Shown: piece after piece, positions 1 through 8,368 of the stretch | Layout of the letters: each line of letters starts with the position of its first letter | Position numbering within the stretch: the stretch's first letter is position 1 | Source: Osedax symbiont Rs2 | GTDB taxonomy: Bacteria > Pseudomonadota > Gammaproteobacteria > Pseudomonadales > Balneatricaceae | Direction: 5' to 3' | Length of the DNA: 38,610 nucleotides | NCBI GenBank assembly: GCA_000416315.1 | Contig: ASZI01000234.1 | Location: 1 to 38,610, forward strand | Notes under the pieces: model-generated | Told to the model about the DNA's origin: nothing | Seen by the model: only the letters and a program-made list of their open reading frames with translations | Database searches by the model: none | Made by a program: the position numbers and the translations under genes

Positions 1-1
1 A

Positions 2-85
2 GTCTCTGCTAAGTCCGCGACGGACGAAGCTTTTGCAGGTGCTGTCAATGTGGCATCTGGCAAAGCGTTACTGGAACGGCAGTAG
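2..85 (+). CDS. C-terminal fragment of an unidentified protein
   Basis: An open frame enters from the left edge and stops at TAG 83-85, giving 27 residues that end in KALLERQ. The following gene starts about 120 bases downstream with its own ribosome binding site, so this reads as the tail of an upstream plus-strand gene. The fragment is too short to assign to a family, and it could also be a chance open frame. Confidence 0.4.
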   Translation, partial: VSAKSATDEAFAGAVNVASGKALLERQ

Positions 86-207
86 TTACGCTTCGCTAGC
101 TGTTTGATAGTGGTTATATTTTCTAACAATTTGATAATAGAGACTTTCAAGTTTTGCTTTGCTAGACTCCCGATTAATTATTAAGTGATATCGGAGCACT
201 GCAGCTA

Positions 208-1344
208 ATGGAAATTTCACAGCGTTGGTTTTTATTAATAGTCACCTTAGTAGTCAGTCTGTTGTTGTATCTGCTGGCACCTATTCTCTCGCCCTTTTTA
301 ATAGCAGCACTACTGGCATACTTGGCCGATCCACTTGCGGATAGGCTCGAGCAGATGAGGCTTAGCAGAACCAATGCCGTGTTAGTTGTGTTCAGTTTGA
401 TGTTGGTATTCTTTTTTTCGCTGTTGCTGGTCTTGCTTCCGAAAATTACTCATCAGTTAGCAGTGCTGATCAGGCAAATTCCCCTGGCGCTGAATTTGTT
501 AGAGCAGCAAGTGCTGCCGTTTTTACAGCAGTATTTAGGATTAGATATTGGTAGTTTTGATTTTGCATTTATCAAAGCTCTGATTAAAGATAATTTCAAG
601 CAGACGAGTAGTTTGGTTAATGACATATTAGCAGCTGTTGCCAGCTCAGGGCTGGCGATAGCGGCTTGGCTCGCCAATTTGGTATTGATCCCGGTGGTGC
701 TTTTTTACCTGTTGCGTGACTGGGATATCATGATAGATAAAATTAAACAGTTGCTGCCCAGAGATGTCGAAGGAAAAATCACAGATTTAGCCCGCGAGTG
801 CGATGAAGTGTTAGGGGCGTTTATCAAAGGCCAGTTAATGGTGATGGTGGCGCTAGGGGTTGTTTACAGCATAGGGTTGTGGATGGTCGGTCTGGATTTG
901 GCGCTGATCCTGGGAATGTTAGCTGGCGCGGCCAGTATTGTTCCCTATATGGGGTTTGTGGTGGGCATAGTCGCCGCCATTATCGCCGCTATGGTGCAGT
1001 TTTCTGATCCCAGCATCTTAATTTGGGTAACCTTAGTGTTTATGATCGGCCAGGCACTCGAGGGGATGGTGCTGACTCCACTATTGGTCGGTGACAGAAT
1101 AGGTCTGCACCCCGTCGCAGTTATTTTTGCAATTATGGCGGGGGGGCAATTGTTTGGTTTTTTCGGTATTTTGATAGCTTTGCCGCTTGCTGCAGTTATT
1201 ATGGTTTTTCTACGTCACTTTCATTCCGACTACAAGCAGAGCGCTCTGTACGACAAGGACCCGAACCAGGAAAAACCTGCTGAAATGGACAATGATCCGC
1301 AGCAAGAAACTAGCCAGTTGCCAGATTCAGATTCGCGTCTGTAA
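208..1344 (+). CDS. AI-2E family (PerM-type) inner-membrane permease
   Basis: Predicted polytopic inner-membrane protein of the AI-2E exporter/PerM family (PF01594), 378 residues, the usual length. An N-terminal hydrophobic pair (residues about 7-30) is followed by a soluble region at about 75-150. A cluster of membrane segments follows from about 150 to 340, including the glycine-rich stretch GMLAGAASIVPYMGF typical of the family. The C-terminus is a charged, Gln/Asp-rich cytoplasmic tail. GGAG at 193-196 lies 11 bases before the ATG. The substrate of PerM-type members is not settled and the neighbours give no clue. It converges with dsbB. Confidence 0.88.
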   Translation: MEISQRWFLLIVTLVVSLLLYLLAPILSPFLIAALLAYLADPLADRLEQMRLSRTNAVLVVFSLMLVFFFSLLLVLLPKITHQLAVLIRQIPLALNLLEQQVLPFLQQYLGLDIGSFDFAFIKALIKDNFKQTSSLVNDILAAVASSGLAIAAWLANLVLIPVVLFYLLRDWDIMIDKIKQLLPRDVEGKITDLARECDEVLGAFIKGQLMVMVALGVVYSIGLWMVGLDLALILGMLAGAASIVPYMGFVVGIVAAIIAAMVQFSDPSILIWVTLVFMIGQALEGMVLTPLLVGDRIGLHPVAVIFAIMAGGQLFGFFGILIALPLAAVIMVFLRHFHSDYKQSALYDKDPNQEKPAEMDNDPQQETSQLPDSDSRL

Positions 1345-1532
1345 AGGATCTGGAAAAACTACTATTGTTTATGATGGGAGTTACCCGGTGTTTGTTTTTC
1401 TACCGGCAACAGCAGCGGCGTAGATTTGTGTATTCAGATTGATGCCATAAAAGATGTGTAACAGTGGGGCTGTGGTTTTTCGCTGGAGAGTCTAATAGCA
1501 GAGGCGAGTACTTATAGGCTACTGGTAATAAT

Positions 1533-1562
1533 ATGCAGCTGCGCTGATTGCCACAGCTGCAT
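1533..1562. terminator. Candidate bidirectional terminator hairpin between perM-like gene and dsbB
   Basis: A perfect 9-bp inverted repeat, ATGCAGCTG at 1533-1541 and CAGCTGCAT at 1554-1562, encloses a 12-base loop between two convergent genes. On the plus strand it is followed by GTTTTG, a short T run, so intrinsic termination is plausible but not strong. The rest of 1345-1570 shows no gene. Confidence 0.45.
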
Positions 1563-1570
1563 GTTTTGTA

Positions 1571-2110
1571 CTAGTGGGTAAATAAGTTCAGAGTGCGTTC
1601 TTGTCTGCCAGCTATCAGATTGAGTAACAGGGATAAGCTACCTATTGCAAAGATAAAGATTGCACAGAAAATCAGTGCTTCTGCCATGGTAATGTTGAAC
1701 CAGAGGTTGGGGGTGTAACCACATGCTTCCCAAGGCTCAAAGACACTCGGTAGCCACTTGTCTAGCGGTAACCAGTTGGGGAAATTAGCGTTGAAGCCAC
1801 AGGCGCTCTCAACTAAGTTGCGCTCTATGCGCAGCAGGTAATCTGCCTTGTCGTAGAAGAAAGCTCCGGTTGTCGCGAGCAGAATGTTGAATAAATTTGC
1901 CAGTATTCTGTTTTTCACAAATAGCATAGCAAAAATTGCAATCAGCATCACAACCCCGACAATGGCGCGAATCTCAACACAGAGGACGCAGGGCCCGTAA
2001 CCTAATTGATACTGGAAAAACAGAGCGATAATCTCAAGGCTCAGCGCAAATAAAAATATTAAAAACCAATAGCCGGTAGAGCGACAGAGATTGGCGGCTA
2101 GTTTAAGCAT
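1571..2110 (-). CDS. dsbB: Disulfide bond formation protein B (DsbB)
   Basis: Inner-membrane quinone reductase that reoxidises periplasmic DsbA. The protein has 179 residues and four membrane segments. Four cysteines fall at C41 and C44 (PCVLC) and at C104 and C130, the same numbering as the functional pairs of the E. coli protein, and R48 after CVLCVEI matches the quinone-site arginine. GGAA precedes the ATG by about 7 bases. It is transcribed convergently to the permease gene and divergently from the MATE gene. The full cysteine set makes an active DsbB likely; no dsbA is visible nearby. Confidence 0.93.
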   Translation of the reverse strand: MLKLAANLCRSTGYWFLIFLFALSLEIIALFFQYQLGYGPCVLCVEIRAIVGVVMLIAIFAMLFVKNRILANLFNILLATTGAFFYDKADYLLRIERNLVESACGFNANFPNWLPLDKWLPSVFEPWEACGYTPNLWFNITMAEALIFCAIFIFAIGSLSLLLNLIAGRQERTLNLFTH

Positions 2111-2742
2111 GGTTGTTCCTCAAGATGGTAAATTAGTTATTATTGTTAGGTTGCCCTGGAATGTGTTAAGAAATCAATCATTCAACAGCAACTGTCGACA
2201 ATTTATCTATCTTAAAATCGAGTCCATTCAACTAATTTCTCAGAAAATTATGCAACTTCCTCTGATAGAAACTTAGTCCCAAGATTCCATATATTTACCA
2301 AACGTTTATGTAAGTTCTGGCGAAGATATTAGAGCTTTTTATTTCATTTGTCCATAGCCGTAATTAGGAGTATGGTAGCGACAAACTGCAGTAAAAAATA
2401 AGCCGATCTAATCGTCCGTTGCCCGGTAAATCCGCTATAGGCAATGGAACTCTTATTGTTTTTATCTAAGGAATATACGCTTGAGCCCCCAGGGCTTTCT
2501 GTGTCCGGTGTTGTTGTTATCGCCAGCAGCGTTTGCTGGGCATTACAGTCAATAAATGTATGCTCTGTGGCTATGCTTGATGACCCGCAGACATAGAAGT
2601 GTGATGCGTATGCTCCCCAGTTTCTATTTTTATCTTAAAGTTTTAACAAAAGCTGTCTATGTACATTTGCAACTCTGGATGGAGTTGCGACGCTTTTGTC
2701 GTCCCTGTGGTTTGTCCAAGGGCTATTTTGGAGTTATATTTA
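2111..2742. other. 632-base divergent intergenic region between dsbB and the MATE gene
   Basis: No convincing gene is present here. The region must hold the promoters for dsbB (minus) and for the MATE transporter (plus). It contains a perfect 8-bp palindrome TGTCGACA at 2193-2200 within CTGTCGACAA, one base from the TTGTCGACAA motif found before the prp regulator. It also has a small GC hairpin, AGCCC/GGGCT, at 2484-2496. Open frames crossing it lack ribosome binding sites and family similarity. Confidence 0.5.
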
Positions 2743-4122
2743 ATGAGACAAAACAATACACTAACGCAGTATTTAACCGAGTTAAGTAAGACCTTTTCTC
2801 TGGCCTGGCCACTGGTTATCGCCCAACTTGCAGTCATTGCCATTAATACTACAGATGTAGTGATGATGGGCTGGCTGGGCCCGCAGTATCTGGCAGCAGG
2901 TACTTTGTCTACGGCTATAGTGCATCCATTTCTGTTAGCTGGATTGGGTTTGTTAAGTGTGGTCACCCCTTTGGTAGCGCAGAATCTATCGACAAAAAAT
3001 CATACTGAAATCAGACGAACTACTCGTCAGGGACTGTGGTGGGCTGCTCTGATGAGTTTGATTTTTGTGCCGCTGCTGCTGCAGATAGAAAGCATCATCA
3101 TATTGCTGGGGTTGGATGCGCCGGTTGCCAAACTGGCCGCGACTTATATGGATACTGCAGTCTGGTACCTGATTCCAGTGTTTTTGTTTTTTGTATTGCG
3201 CAATTTAGTGTCGGCGCACAGTGATACTAAAGTGATTCTGCAAATTACCTTGGTCGCTATTGGCTTAAATGCGTTGGGCAATTATGCGCTGATGTTTGGC
3301 AACTTTGGTTTTGAGCGTATGGAGCTGCGCGGTGCAGGCATCAGTACTAGTTTAGTTAATACTATGATGTTTCTGGCGCTGTTGGGATATGTTTTAAAAC
3401 ACCCGCGCTATAAAAAGTACTCTATTCTAGTGAGGATCTACAAGCCAGATTGGAGTATATTTCGAAAAATTTTAAAACTGGGCGGACCTGTGGGTCTGAT
3501 GATCGCCTCGGAAAGCGGCTTGTTTTCGGCGGCCGCAATCTTGATGGGGGGGCTGGGAACAGCGGAATTGGCTGGACATGCAATAGCGCTACAAATCACC
3601 GCCATAGCATTCATGATCCCGCTGGGCCTGTCAAATGCCACTACTATTAGAGTCGGTTATGCGTACGGCTTGGAAAATAGCAGCGCGGTGAGTGTTGCGG
3701 GCTGGGTATCAATAGCTCTGGGCATAGGCTGTATGATAGTGACCTTGATAATTTTTTATCTATTTCCACAGTGGTTAATCCATCTGTTTTTAGATCCGCA
3801 GATTGCCGCCAATGCAACGGCTATTGGCTATGCTGTCAGCTATTTGTTGGTCGTTACTCTGTTCCAAATAGCGGATGGTGGGCAAGTGGTCGCGGCGGCG
3901 GCTCTGCGTGGTATCAACGATACTAAAGTACCTATGTATGTGGCCATTGTCGGCTACTGGATAGTCGGGATGCCGATCGCTTATATCTTAGGCTTCAGCT
4001 TCGAGATGCGCGGGGTCGGGGTGTGGCTGGGGTTAGCTGCCGGGCTTATATTTGTCGCGGTTATACTGATATACAGATTTTGGCGTTTGAGCACAAAGCT
4101 TAAATTTTCCAGCAACCTATGA
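2743..4122 (+). CDS. MATE family multidrug/cation antiporter
   Basis: Inner-membrane multidrug and toxin extrusion antiporter of the NorM/DinF superfamily, coupled to Na+ or H+. From ATG 2743 it is 459 residues with about 12 membrane helices in two homologous halves, the standard size. The frame stays open further upstream to 2659, but that extension is Cys-rich, unlike the family. The ATG at 2743 has GGAG at 2730-2733 and begins MRQNNTL, just before the first helix (SLAWPLVIAQLAVIAIN). The hydrolase gene follows after 13 bases, suggesting co-transcription. The substrate cannot be predicted. Confidence 0.92.
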   Translation: MRQNNTLTQYLTELSKTFSLAWPLVIAQLAVIAINTTDVVMMGWLGPQYLAAGTLSTAIVHPFLLAGLGLLSVVTPLVAQNLSTKNHTEIRRTTRQGLWWAALMSLIFVPLLLQIESIIILLGLDAPVAKLAATYMDTAVWYLIPVFLFFVLRNLVSAHSDTKVILQITLVAIGLNALGNYALMFGNFGFERMELRGAGISTSLVNTMMFLALLGYVLKHPRYKKYSILVRIYKPDWSIFRKILKLGGPVGLMIASESGLFSAAAILMGGLGTAELAGHAIALQITAIAFMIPLGLSNATTIRVGYAYGLENSSAVSVAGWVSIALGIGCMIVTLIIFYLFPQWLIHLFLDPQIAANATAIGYAVSYLLVVTLFQIADGGQVVAAAALRGINDTKVPMYVAIVGYWIVGMPIAYILGFSFEMRGVGVWLGLAAGLIFVAVILIYRFWRLSTKLKFSSNL

Positions 4123-4135
4123 CTAAGGCTAAGTC

Positions 4136-5005
4136 GTGAGCTTAATTGATAAAAGGTATACCCTGGAGAAACGTTGGCTGGAAATAGGTCAACTGCGCTG
4201 TCGATTTTTTATCTATGAAAGTAACAGTGTCAAAAATAACCGCCGTATGTTGATGTTGCACGGAGCCGGTGTCGCAGCACAAGACACTTGGTCGAATATA
4301 ATATCGATGCTCGAGGGCTGGCAGAGTATTGTGGTGCCGGATTTGCGAGGAATGGGGGAGAGTGTAGAAAAATCGGGATCTGAATCAGCATTTACAATTG
4401 AGCAATTGGTTGCTGATCTACAGTGTTTATGCGCTGAGCTGAATTGGTCAACATTTGATTTGGCGGGCTACTCCTTAGGTGGACTAGTGTCTTTGTTATA
4501 TAAGCAGCAATACCCTCATCAGGTTGGGCAGCAATTTGTGCTGGAACCAGGTTTGCTGGATCGGCAGCTGTGGCAAGATTCACAGGCGTTGCGTGAGTTG
4601 TATGCCGATGTAGTGCAGCAGTTGCGCTCTAAGGATGCAAGAGCGGGTGTTGAAAACTTTTTGGATACGATTTCTCCTAATCGAAAAAGCACGCCCAGTG
4701 CACATGAACTGGCGATACAAAGATTGATGCAGCGACATTTGGGTTTCGCCAATGCGCTGGAGTGCGTCAATCTGGCGGCTAACAATATCGATCGACAACA
4801 ACTAGTGGCAGCGCAGGGGAAGGTGGTAAGTATTATTGGCGCTTTAAGTGTCCCCTCGATGCACCACTACCACCAGCAATTAGCGACCCAGCAGCATAAC
4901 TGGCAATATTATAGTGTCGCGGGTACTGATCATTCTCTTCCCTACCAAAAGCCCAGGCAAATAGCGCGTATTTTTAACGCTGTGGCAGCCACACAATCTA
5001 GCTAG
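4136..5005 (+). CDS. Alpha/beta hydrolase fold protein
   Basis: Predicted soluble alpha/beta hydrolase of 289 residues. Visible elements are the oxyanion region LMLHGAG, the strand-loop VVPDLRGMGES, the nucleophile elbow GYSLGG with the Ser nucleophile, and a late GTDHSLP segment that supplies the catalytic His. The substrate is unknown; lipase, esterase, C-C hydrolase and haloperoxidase-like members all share this layout. Translation starts at GTG 4136 with TAAGG 7 bases upstream, only 13 bases after the MATE stop. Whether the pairing with an efflux pump is functional is unknown. Confidence 0.85.
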   Translation: MSLIDKRYTLEKRWLEIGQLRCRFFIYESNSVKNNRRMLMLHGAGVAAQDTWSNIISMLEGWQSIVVPDLRGMGESVEKSGSESAFTIEQLVADLQCLCAELNWSTFDLAGYSLGGLVSLLYKQQYPHQVGQQFVLEPGLLDRQLWQDSQALRELYADVVQQLRSKDARAGVENFLDTISPNRKSTPSAHELAIQRLMQRHLGFANALECVNLAANNIDRQQLVAAQGKVVSIIGALSVPSMHHYHQQLATQQHNWQYYSVAGTDHSLPYQKPRQIARIFNAVAATQSS

Positions 5006-5216
5006 TATCTCTTCTATAGTTTCCGTTTTGTCTACAAAATATATATGTCATAGCAAATCTCAGCTCTGAAACGGATCTGTGCGACCCAGTTTTTGAGATT
5101 TTATGTTACTGAAACTGCAGTCGTTAGAGTGTTGATCAACAAAGTTGTTAACAAAATATAAGTAAAATCCTTATATTTGTCCTTTTTTGGCAAATTTTGT
5201 CGATTATTCTTTAAAG

Positions 5217-5226
5217 TTGTCGACAA
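5217..5226. promoter_or_regulatory. Candidate GntR operator, upstream copy
   Basis: A perfect palindrome TTGTCGACAA whose centre lies 69 bases from that of the second copy. It sits just upstream of the -35 element at 5242. It is read as a binding site for the GntR regulator encoded next to it; this is inference from position and symmetry. Confidence 0.6.
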
Positions 5227-5241
5227 TGTCTGGAAATTAAG

Positions 5242-5270
5242 TTGACCGACCTAGCAAAGCGGAGTATCTT
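5242..5270 (+). promoter_or_regulatory. Candidate sigma-70 promoter of gntR-prp operon
   Basis: TTGACC (5242-5247) and TATCTT (5265-5270) are separated by exactly 17 bases. The start of transcription would fall near 5277, about 50 bases before the GTG start codon. The promoter lies between two copies of the TTGTCGACAA palindrome. Confidence 0.6.
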
Positions 5271-5283
5271 TGTGCCCTGAAAA

Positions 5284-5297
5284 GATTGTCGACAATC
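5284..5297. promoter_or_regulatory. Candidate GntR operator, downstream copy
   Basis: GATTGTCGACAATC is a perfect 14-bp palindrome placed about +8 to +20 relative to the inferred transcription start, a typical repressor position. It shares its core with the copy at 5217-5226. Confidence 0.62.
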
Positions 5298-5328
5298 CTT
5301 TGCTGTATCAAAAGACATTAGGTGAATT

Positions 5329-6045
5329 GTGGTTAAACAGGTAGCAGCTGAGAAGCAAAAGAAAAATGAAGTCTCAGAGATAAAAAACACTCGCTTTAAC
5401 AATGATAAGACCTTAGCAGCTAACGTGATGGATCTATTAGTCACCGCCATTGTAAAAGGTGAAATCCCCCCCGGAACTAAGATTAGTGAGCCAGAGTTAG
5501 CCCGTACCTATGGAATCAGTCGCGGGCCACTGCGAGAGGCTATTCGTCGCTTAGAAGGATTGCGTCTGGTTGAGCTTAAGCCGCATGTCGGTGCCCGGGT
5601 AGTTCAATTGAGTGTTAAAGAACTGATTGAAATTTACCGGGTCCGCGAGGCCCTTGAGGGAATGGCCTCACGCTTGGCTGCAGAGCACATGAGTCAGGAA
5701 GAAATTGATGATCTGCGCAATTTATTAGACCGCCATGAAGAATCCATTGAGCAGTTAGATGGACTTTCATATTTCCAGAAAGAGGGCGATCTGGATTTTC
5801 ACTACCGGATTGTCAAAGGCAGTAAAAATGAAAAGATGCTGGAATTGTTGGGCAGTGATCTCTACCACTTAGTGCGCATGTACCGATACCAATTCAGTGT
5901 CTCTAGTTCCAGACCAAAGAGGGCTTTAAAAGAGCATCGCCAAATAGTCGATGCAATCGAATCTCGAGACCCGGAACTTGCCGAAATTTTAATGAGACGG
6001 CACATCAGTGCTGCACGACTGAACATAGAACAGAAATTAGTTTAA
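5329..6045 (+). CDS. GntR family (FCD/FadR subfamily) regulator of propionate catabolism
   Basis: Predicted DNA-binding regulator of 238 residues. A winged helix-turn-helix occupies about residues 35-95 (ISEPELARTYGISRGPLREA is the recognition-helix region). A FCD ligand-binding domain follows at about 105-230, with HYRIVKGSKNEKMLEL and the later H-x3-A pattern. The start is GTG 5329, with AGGTGA just upstream. It is the first gene before prpB and is in the same orientation, as is common in acnD/prpF-type methylcitrate clusters. In that setting it acts as a repressor released by a pathway intermediate, probably 2-methylcitrate. The exact ligand is not visible in the sequence. Confidence 0.88.
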   Translation: MVKQVAAEKQKKNEVSEIKNTRFNNDKTLAANVMDLLVTAIVKGEIPPGTKISEPELARTYGISRGPLREAIRRLEGLRLVELKPHVGARVVQLSVKELIEIYRVREALEGMASRLAAEHMSQEEIDDLRNLLDRHEESIEQLDGLSYFQKEGDLDFHYRIVKGSKNEKMLELLGSDLYHLVRMYRYQFSVSSSRPKRALKEHRQIVDAIESRDPELAEILMRRHISAARLNIEQKLV

Positions 6046-6148
6046 AAATCATTTGTTAATTATAGCGAGATGAGCTCGATAGAGTTTTGTCTGTCTGCAG
6101 ATAATTAATCCGCCCATATTAGACCCACAAAATTAGAGGAAAATTCCA

Positions 6149-7039
6149 ATGGCTTCATTGACTGCAGGCGCACGCTTTCGCCAGGCACTGGCTGAAAACA
6201 GCCCATTACAAATAGTAGGTACTGTCAACGCTTATCACGCGATGATGGCACAGCGGGTTGGGCATCAAGCGGTGTATCTATCCGGTGGTGGTGTCGCTAA
6301 CGCCTCTTATGGACTACCAGATTTGGGTATGACTTCGATGAATGATGTGCTGGAAGACGTGCGTCGTATCAGCAGTGCGGTAGAGACACCACTGTTAGTT
6401 GATATAGATACTGGATGGGGCGGAGCTTTCAACATTGGTCGTGCGGTAAAAGAAATGCAAAAAGCCGGCGCTGCTGCTGTACACCTGGAAGATCAAATCG
6501 CACAAAAGCGCTGCGGTCATCGTCCCAACAAGGAAATAGTGTCTAGCGCTGAGATGGTTGATCGTATTAAAGCGGCAGTCGATGCTAAGACTGACGATGA
6601 TTTTTTCATTATAGCTCGCACCGATGCCTTCCAGATGGAAGGTTTGAATGCCGCAGTCGATCGCGCCCAAGCTTGTCTGGAAGCCGGAGCAGACGGGATT
6701 TTTGCTGAAGCGGTACACACTTTGGAGGATTATGCTGCATTCTCTAAAGGCATTAATGGCGGTCACTTGCTGGCCAATATCACGGAATTTGGCGCCACCC
6801 CACTGTTCAATAAAACAGAGTTAGCCGAAAACGGTGCCACTATGGTTTTATACCCGCTGTCGGCCTTTCGCGCGGCTAACAAGGCGGCACTGAACGTCTA
6901 TGAAACCTTGTTGAATGATGGAGATCAAAAGGCAGTGATTGATACTATGCAGACACGCATGGAGCTGTATGATTTCCTTAACTACCATGATTTTGAACAA
7001 AAATTAGATGCACTTTTTGCTCAGGGCAAAAATAAATAG
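6149..7039 (+). CDS. prpB: 2-methylisocitrate lyase
   Basis: Last step of the methylcitrate cycle: cleaves 2-methylisocitrate to pyruvate and succinate, Mg2+-dependent, cytoplasmic. It has 296 residues, the standard length. It carries the isocitrate lyase superfamily signature KRCGH at 120-124 with catalytic Cys122 and the metal-binding acids in VDIDTGWG (D85, D87). The LEDQ motif near 113-116 is also present. KRCGH rather than the KKCGH of isocitrate lyase is what PrpB proteins carry. An AGAGG ribosome binding site precedes the ATG. It is first of the catabolic genes, 104 bases after the regulator; that gap shows no clear operator. Confidence 0.95.
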   Translation: MASLTAGARFRQALAENSPLQIVGTVNAYHAMMAQRVGHQAVYLSGGGVANASYGLPDLGMTSMNDVLEDVRRISSAVETPLLVDIDTGWGGAFNIGRAVKEMQKAGAAAVHLEDQIAQKRCGHRPNKEIVSSAEMVDRIKAAVDAKTDDDFFIIARTDAFQMEGLNAAVDRAQACLEAGADGIFAEAVHTLEDYAAFSKGINGGHLLANITEFGATPLFNKTELAENGATMVLYPLSAFRAANKAALNVYETLLNDGDQKAVIDTMQTRMELYDFLNYHDFEQKLDALFAQGKNK

Positions 7040-7105
7040 TAACGACATTGATCGGCTGTCAGCGAAGATTGAGCTGACCCTAAAGAGTTAAGAGGAGATA
7101 AAGAA

Positions 7106-8239
7106 ATGGCTGAAGCAAAAAAATTATCGGGTGCGGGCCTACGTGGGCAATCCGCCGGTGAAACAGCACTTTGTACAGTAGGTAAATCCGGTGCAGGTTT
7201 AACTTATCGCGGTTACGACATGGCTGAACTGGCAGATAAAGCGCAGTTCGAAGAAGTTGCCTATCTACTGGTTAACGGTAAATTGCCGAATGCCGCTGAG
7301 CTAAAAAGTTATATCAGCAGACTAAAGTCTATGCGTGAGTTACCGGTTGCATTAAAAACAGTACTGGAAAACATCCCCAAAGATGCTCACCCTATGGATG
7401 TGATGCGTACGGGTTGTTCTATGCTGGGTAATTTAGAGACCGAACTTGATTTCAGCGCGCAAACGGATCATATCGAGCGCATGTTGGCAGTGTTCCCCTC
7501 TATTATCTGCTACTGGTACCGCTTCTCACACGATGGCGTGCGCATCGATACTACTGCCGCTGATGTGGATTCTATCGGCGGACATTTCCTGACTTTGTTA
7601 CATGACAAAAAACCCAGCGCCCTGCATGAGCAAGTAATGAACGCCTCGCTTATTCTATATGCCGAGCATGAGTTCAATGCCTCTACTTTTACCGCCAGAG
7701 TTTGTGCTTCAACCTTGTCTGATATCCACTCTTGTGTCACAGCAGCTATAGGTTCCCTGCGTGGCCCACTACACGGTGGTGCTAACGAAGCGGCTATGGA
7801 GTTGATTCAGAGCATGACTGACGCAGATCAAGCTGAACAGCAAATCATGCAGATGTTGGCACGAAAAGATAAAATCATGGGCTTTGGTCACGCTGTATAC
7901 AGTACCAGTGATCCACGTAATGCGATCATTAAAAAGTGGTCTAAGAAACTCTCTGAAGATCTCGGCGAAGACAAACTTTACAGTATCTCAGAGCGAGTTG
8001 AGGCGGTGATGTGGCGTGAGAAGAAGTTGTTCTGCAATGCGGATTTTTTCCACGCATCTGCTTACAATTTCATGGGCATACCGACTAAATTATTTACCCC
8101 AATATTTGTTTGCTCAAGAGTGTCAGGCTGGACAGCACATGTGATGGAACAGCGTGCTAATAATCGGATAATTCGCCCCTCTGCCGATTACACTGGCCCA
8201 GAGTCCGCTCAATGGCTGGCTATCGAAGATCGAAAATAA
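7106..8239 (+). CDS. prpC: 2-methylcitrate synthase
   Basis: Condenses propionyl-CoA with oxaloacetate to 2-methylcitrate, the entry step of the cycle. It is a citrate-synthase fold protein of 377 residues, the short form typical of PrpC. The conserved histidine and aspartate positions are visible: H188 in AEHEFNASTF, H223 in GPLHGGANE, H262 in GFGHAVY and D313 in NADFF. The AGGAG ribosome binding site is 9 bases before ATG 7106. The 66-base gap from prpB contains a GTCAGC/GCTGAC inverted repeat. Housekeeping citrate synthase is excluded by length and context. Confidence 0.95.
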   Translation: MAEAKKLSGAGLRGQSAGETALCTVGKSGAGLTYRGYDMAELADKAQFEEVAYLLVNGKLPNAAELKSYISRLKSMRELPVALKTVLENIPKDAHPMDVMRTGCSMLGNLETELDFSAQTDHIERMLAVFPSIICYWYRFSHDGVRIDTTAADVDSIGGHFLTLLHDKKPSALHEQVMNASLILYAEHEFNASTFTARVCASTLSDIHSCVTAAIGSLRGPLHGGANEAAMELIQSMTDADQAEQQIMQMLARKDKIMGFGHAVYSTSDPRNAIIKKWSKKLSEDLGEDKLYSISERVEAVMWREKKLFCNADFFHASAYNFMGIPTKLFTPIFVCSRVSGWTAHVMEQRANNRIIRPSADYTGPESAQWLAIEDRK

Positions 8240-8299
8240 ACCTATGATCCCTGCAAGCGAACTGGATCTATAGGGAAAATAAACGACACATAAAGAAGC

Positions 8300-8338
8300 C
8301 GCAGAGGACAGCTAAAGCACAATTAGCTGCCTACTGCG
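8300..8338 (+). repeat. Intercistronic stem-loop between prpC and acnD
   Basis: A near-continuous 16-position stem from 8300-8315 to 8323-8338 encloses a 7-base loop, AGCACAA. The inner seven pairs (CAGCTAA/TTAGCTG) and outer five (CGCAG/CTGCG) are perfect. There are two mismatches and one G-U pair in between. No T run follows, so it is not an intrinsic terminator. A role in mRNA processing or stability is more likely. Confidence 0.6.
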
Positions 8339-8368
8339 TCTCATCTGCTTAATAGATTGGATGACACA

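Larger units (their letters stand above)
5006..5328 (+). promoter_or_regulatory. Control region of the prp (methylcitrate) operon
   Basis: This 323-base gap has no gene but a dense set of dyads matching TTGTNNACAA. They are TTGTCTACAA (5028-5037), TTGTTAACAA (5145-5154), TTGTCGACAA (5217-5226) and GATTGTCGACAATC (5284-5297, perfect 14-bp palindrome). A further palindrome, TGTTGATCAACA, lies at 5130-5141. These are the expected size and symmetry for GntR-family operators. The next gene encodes such a regulator, so autoregulation is the natural inference. Confidence 0.65.
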
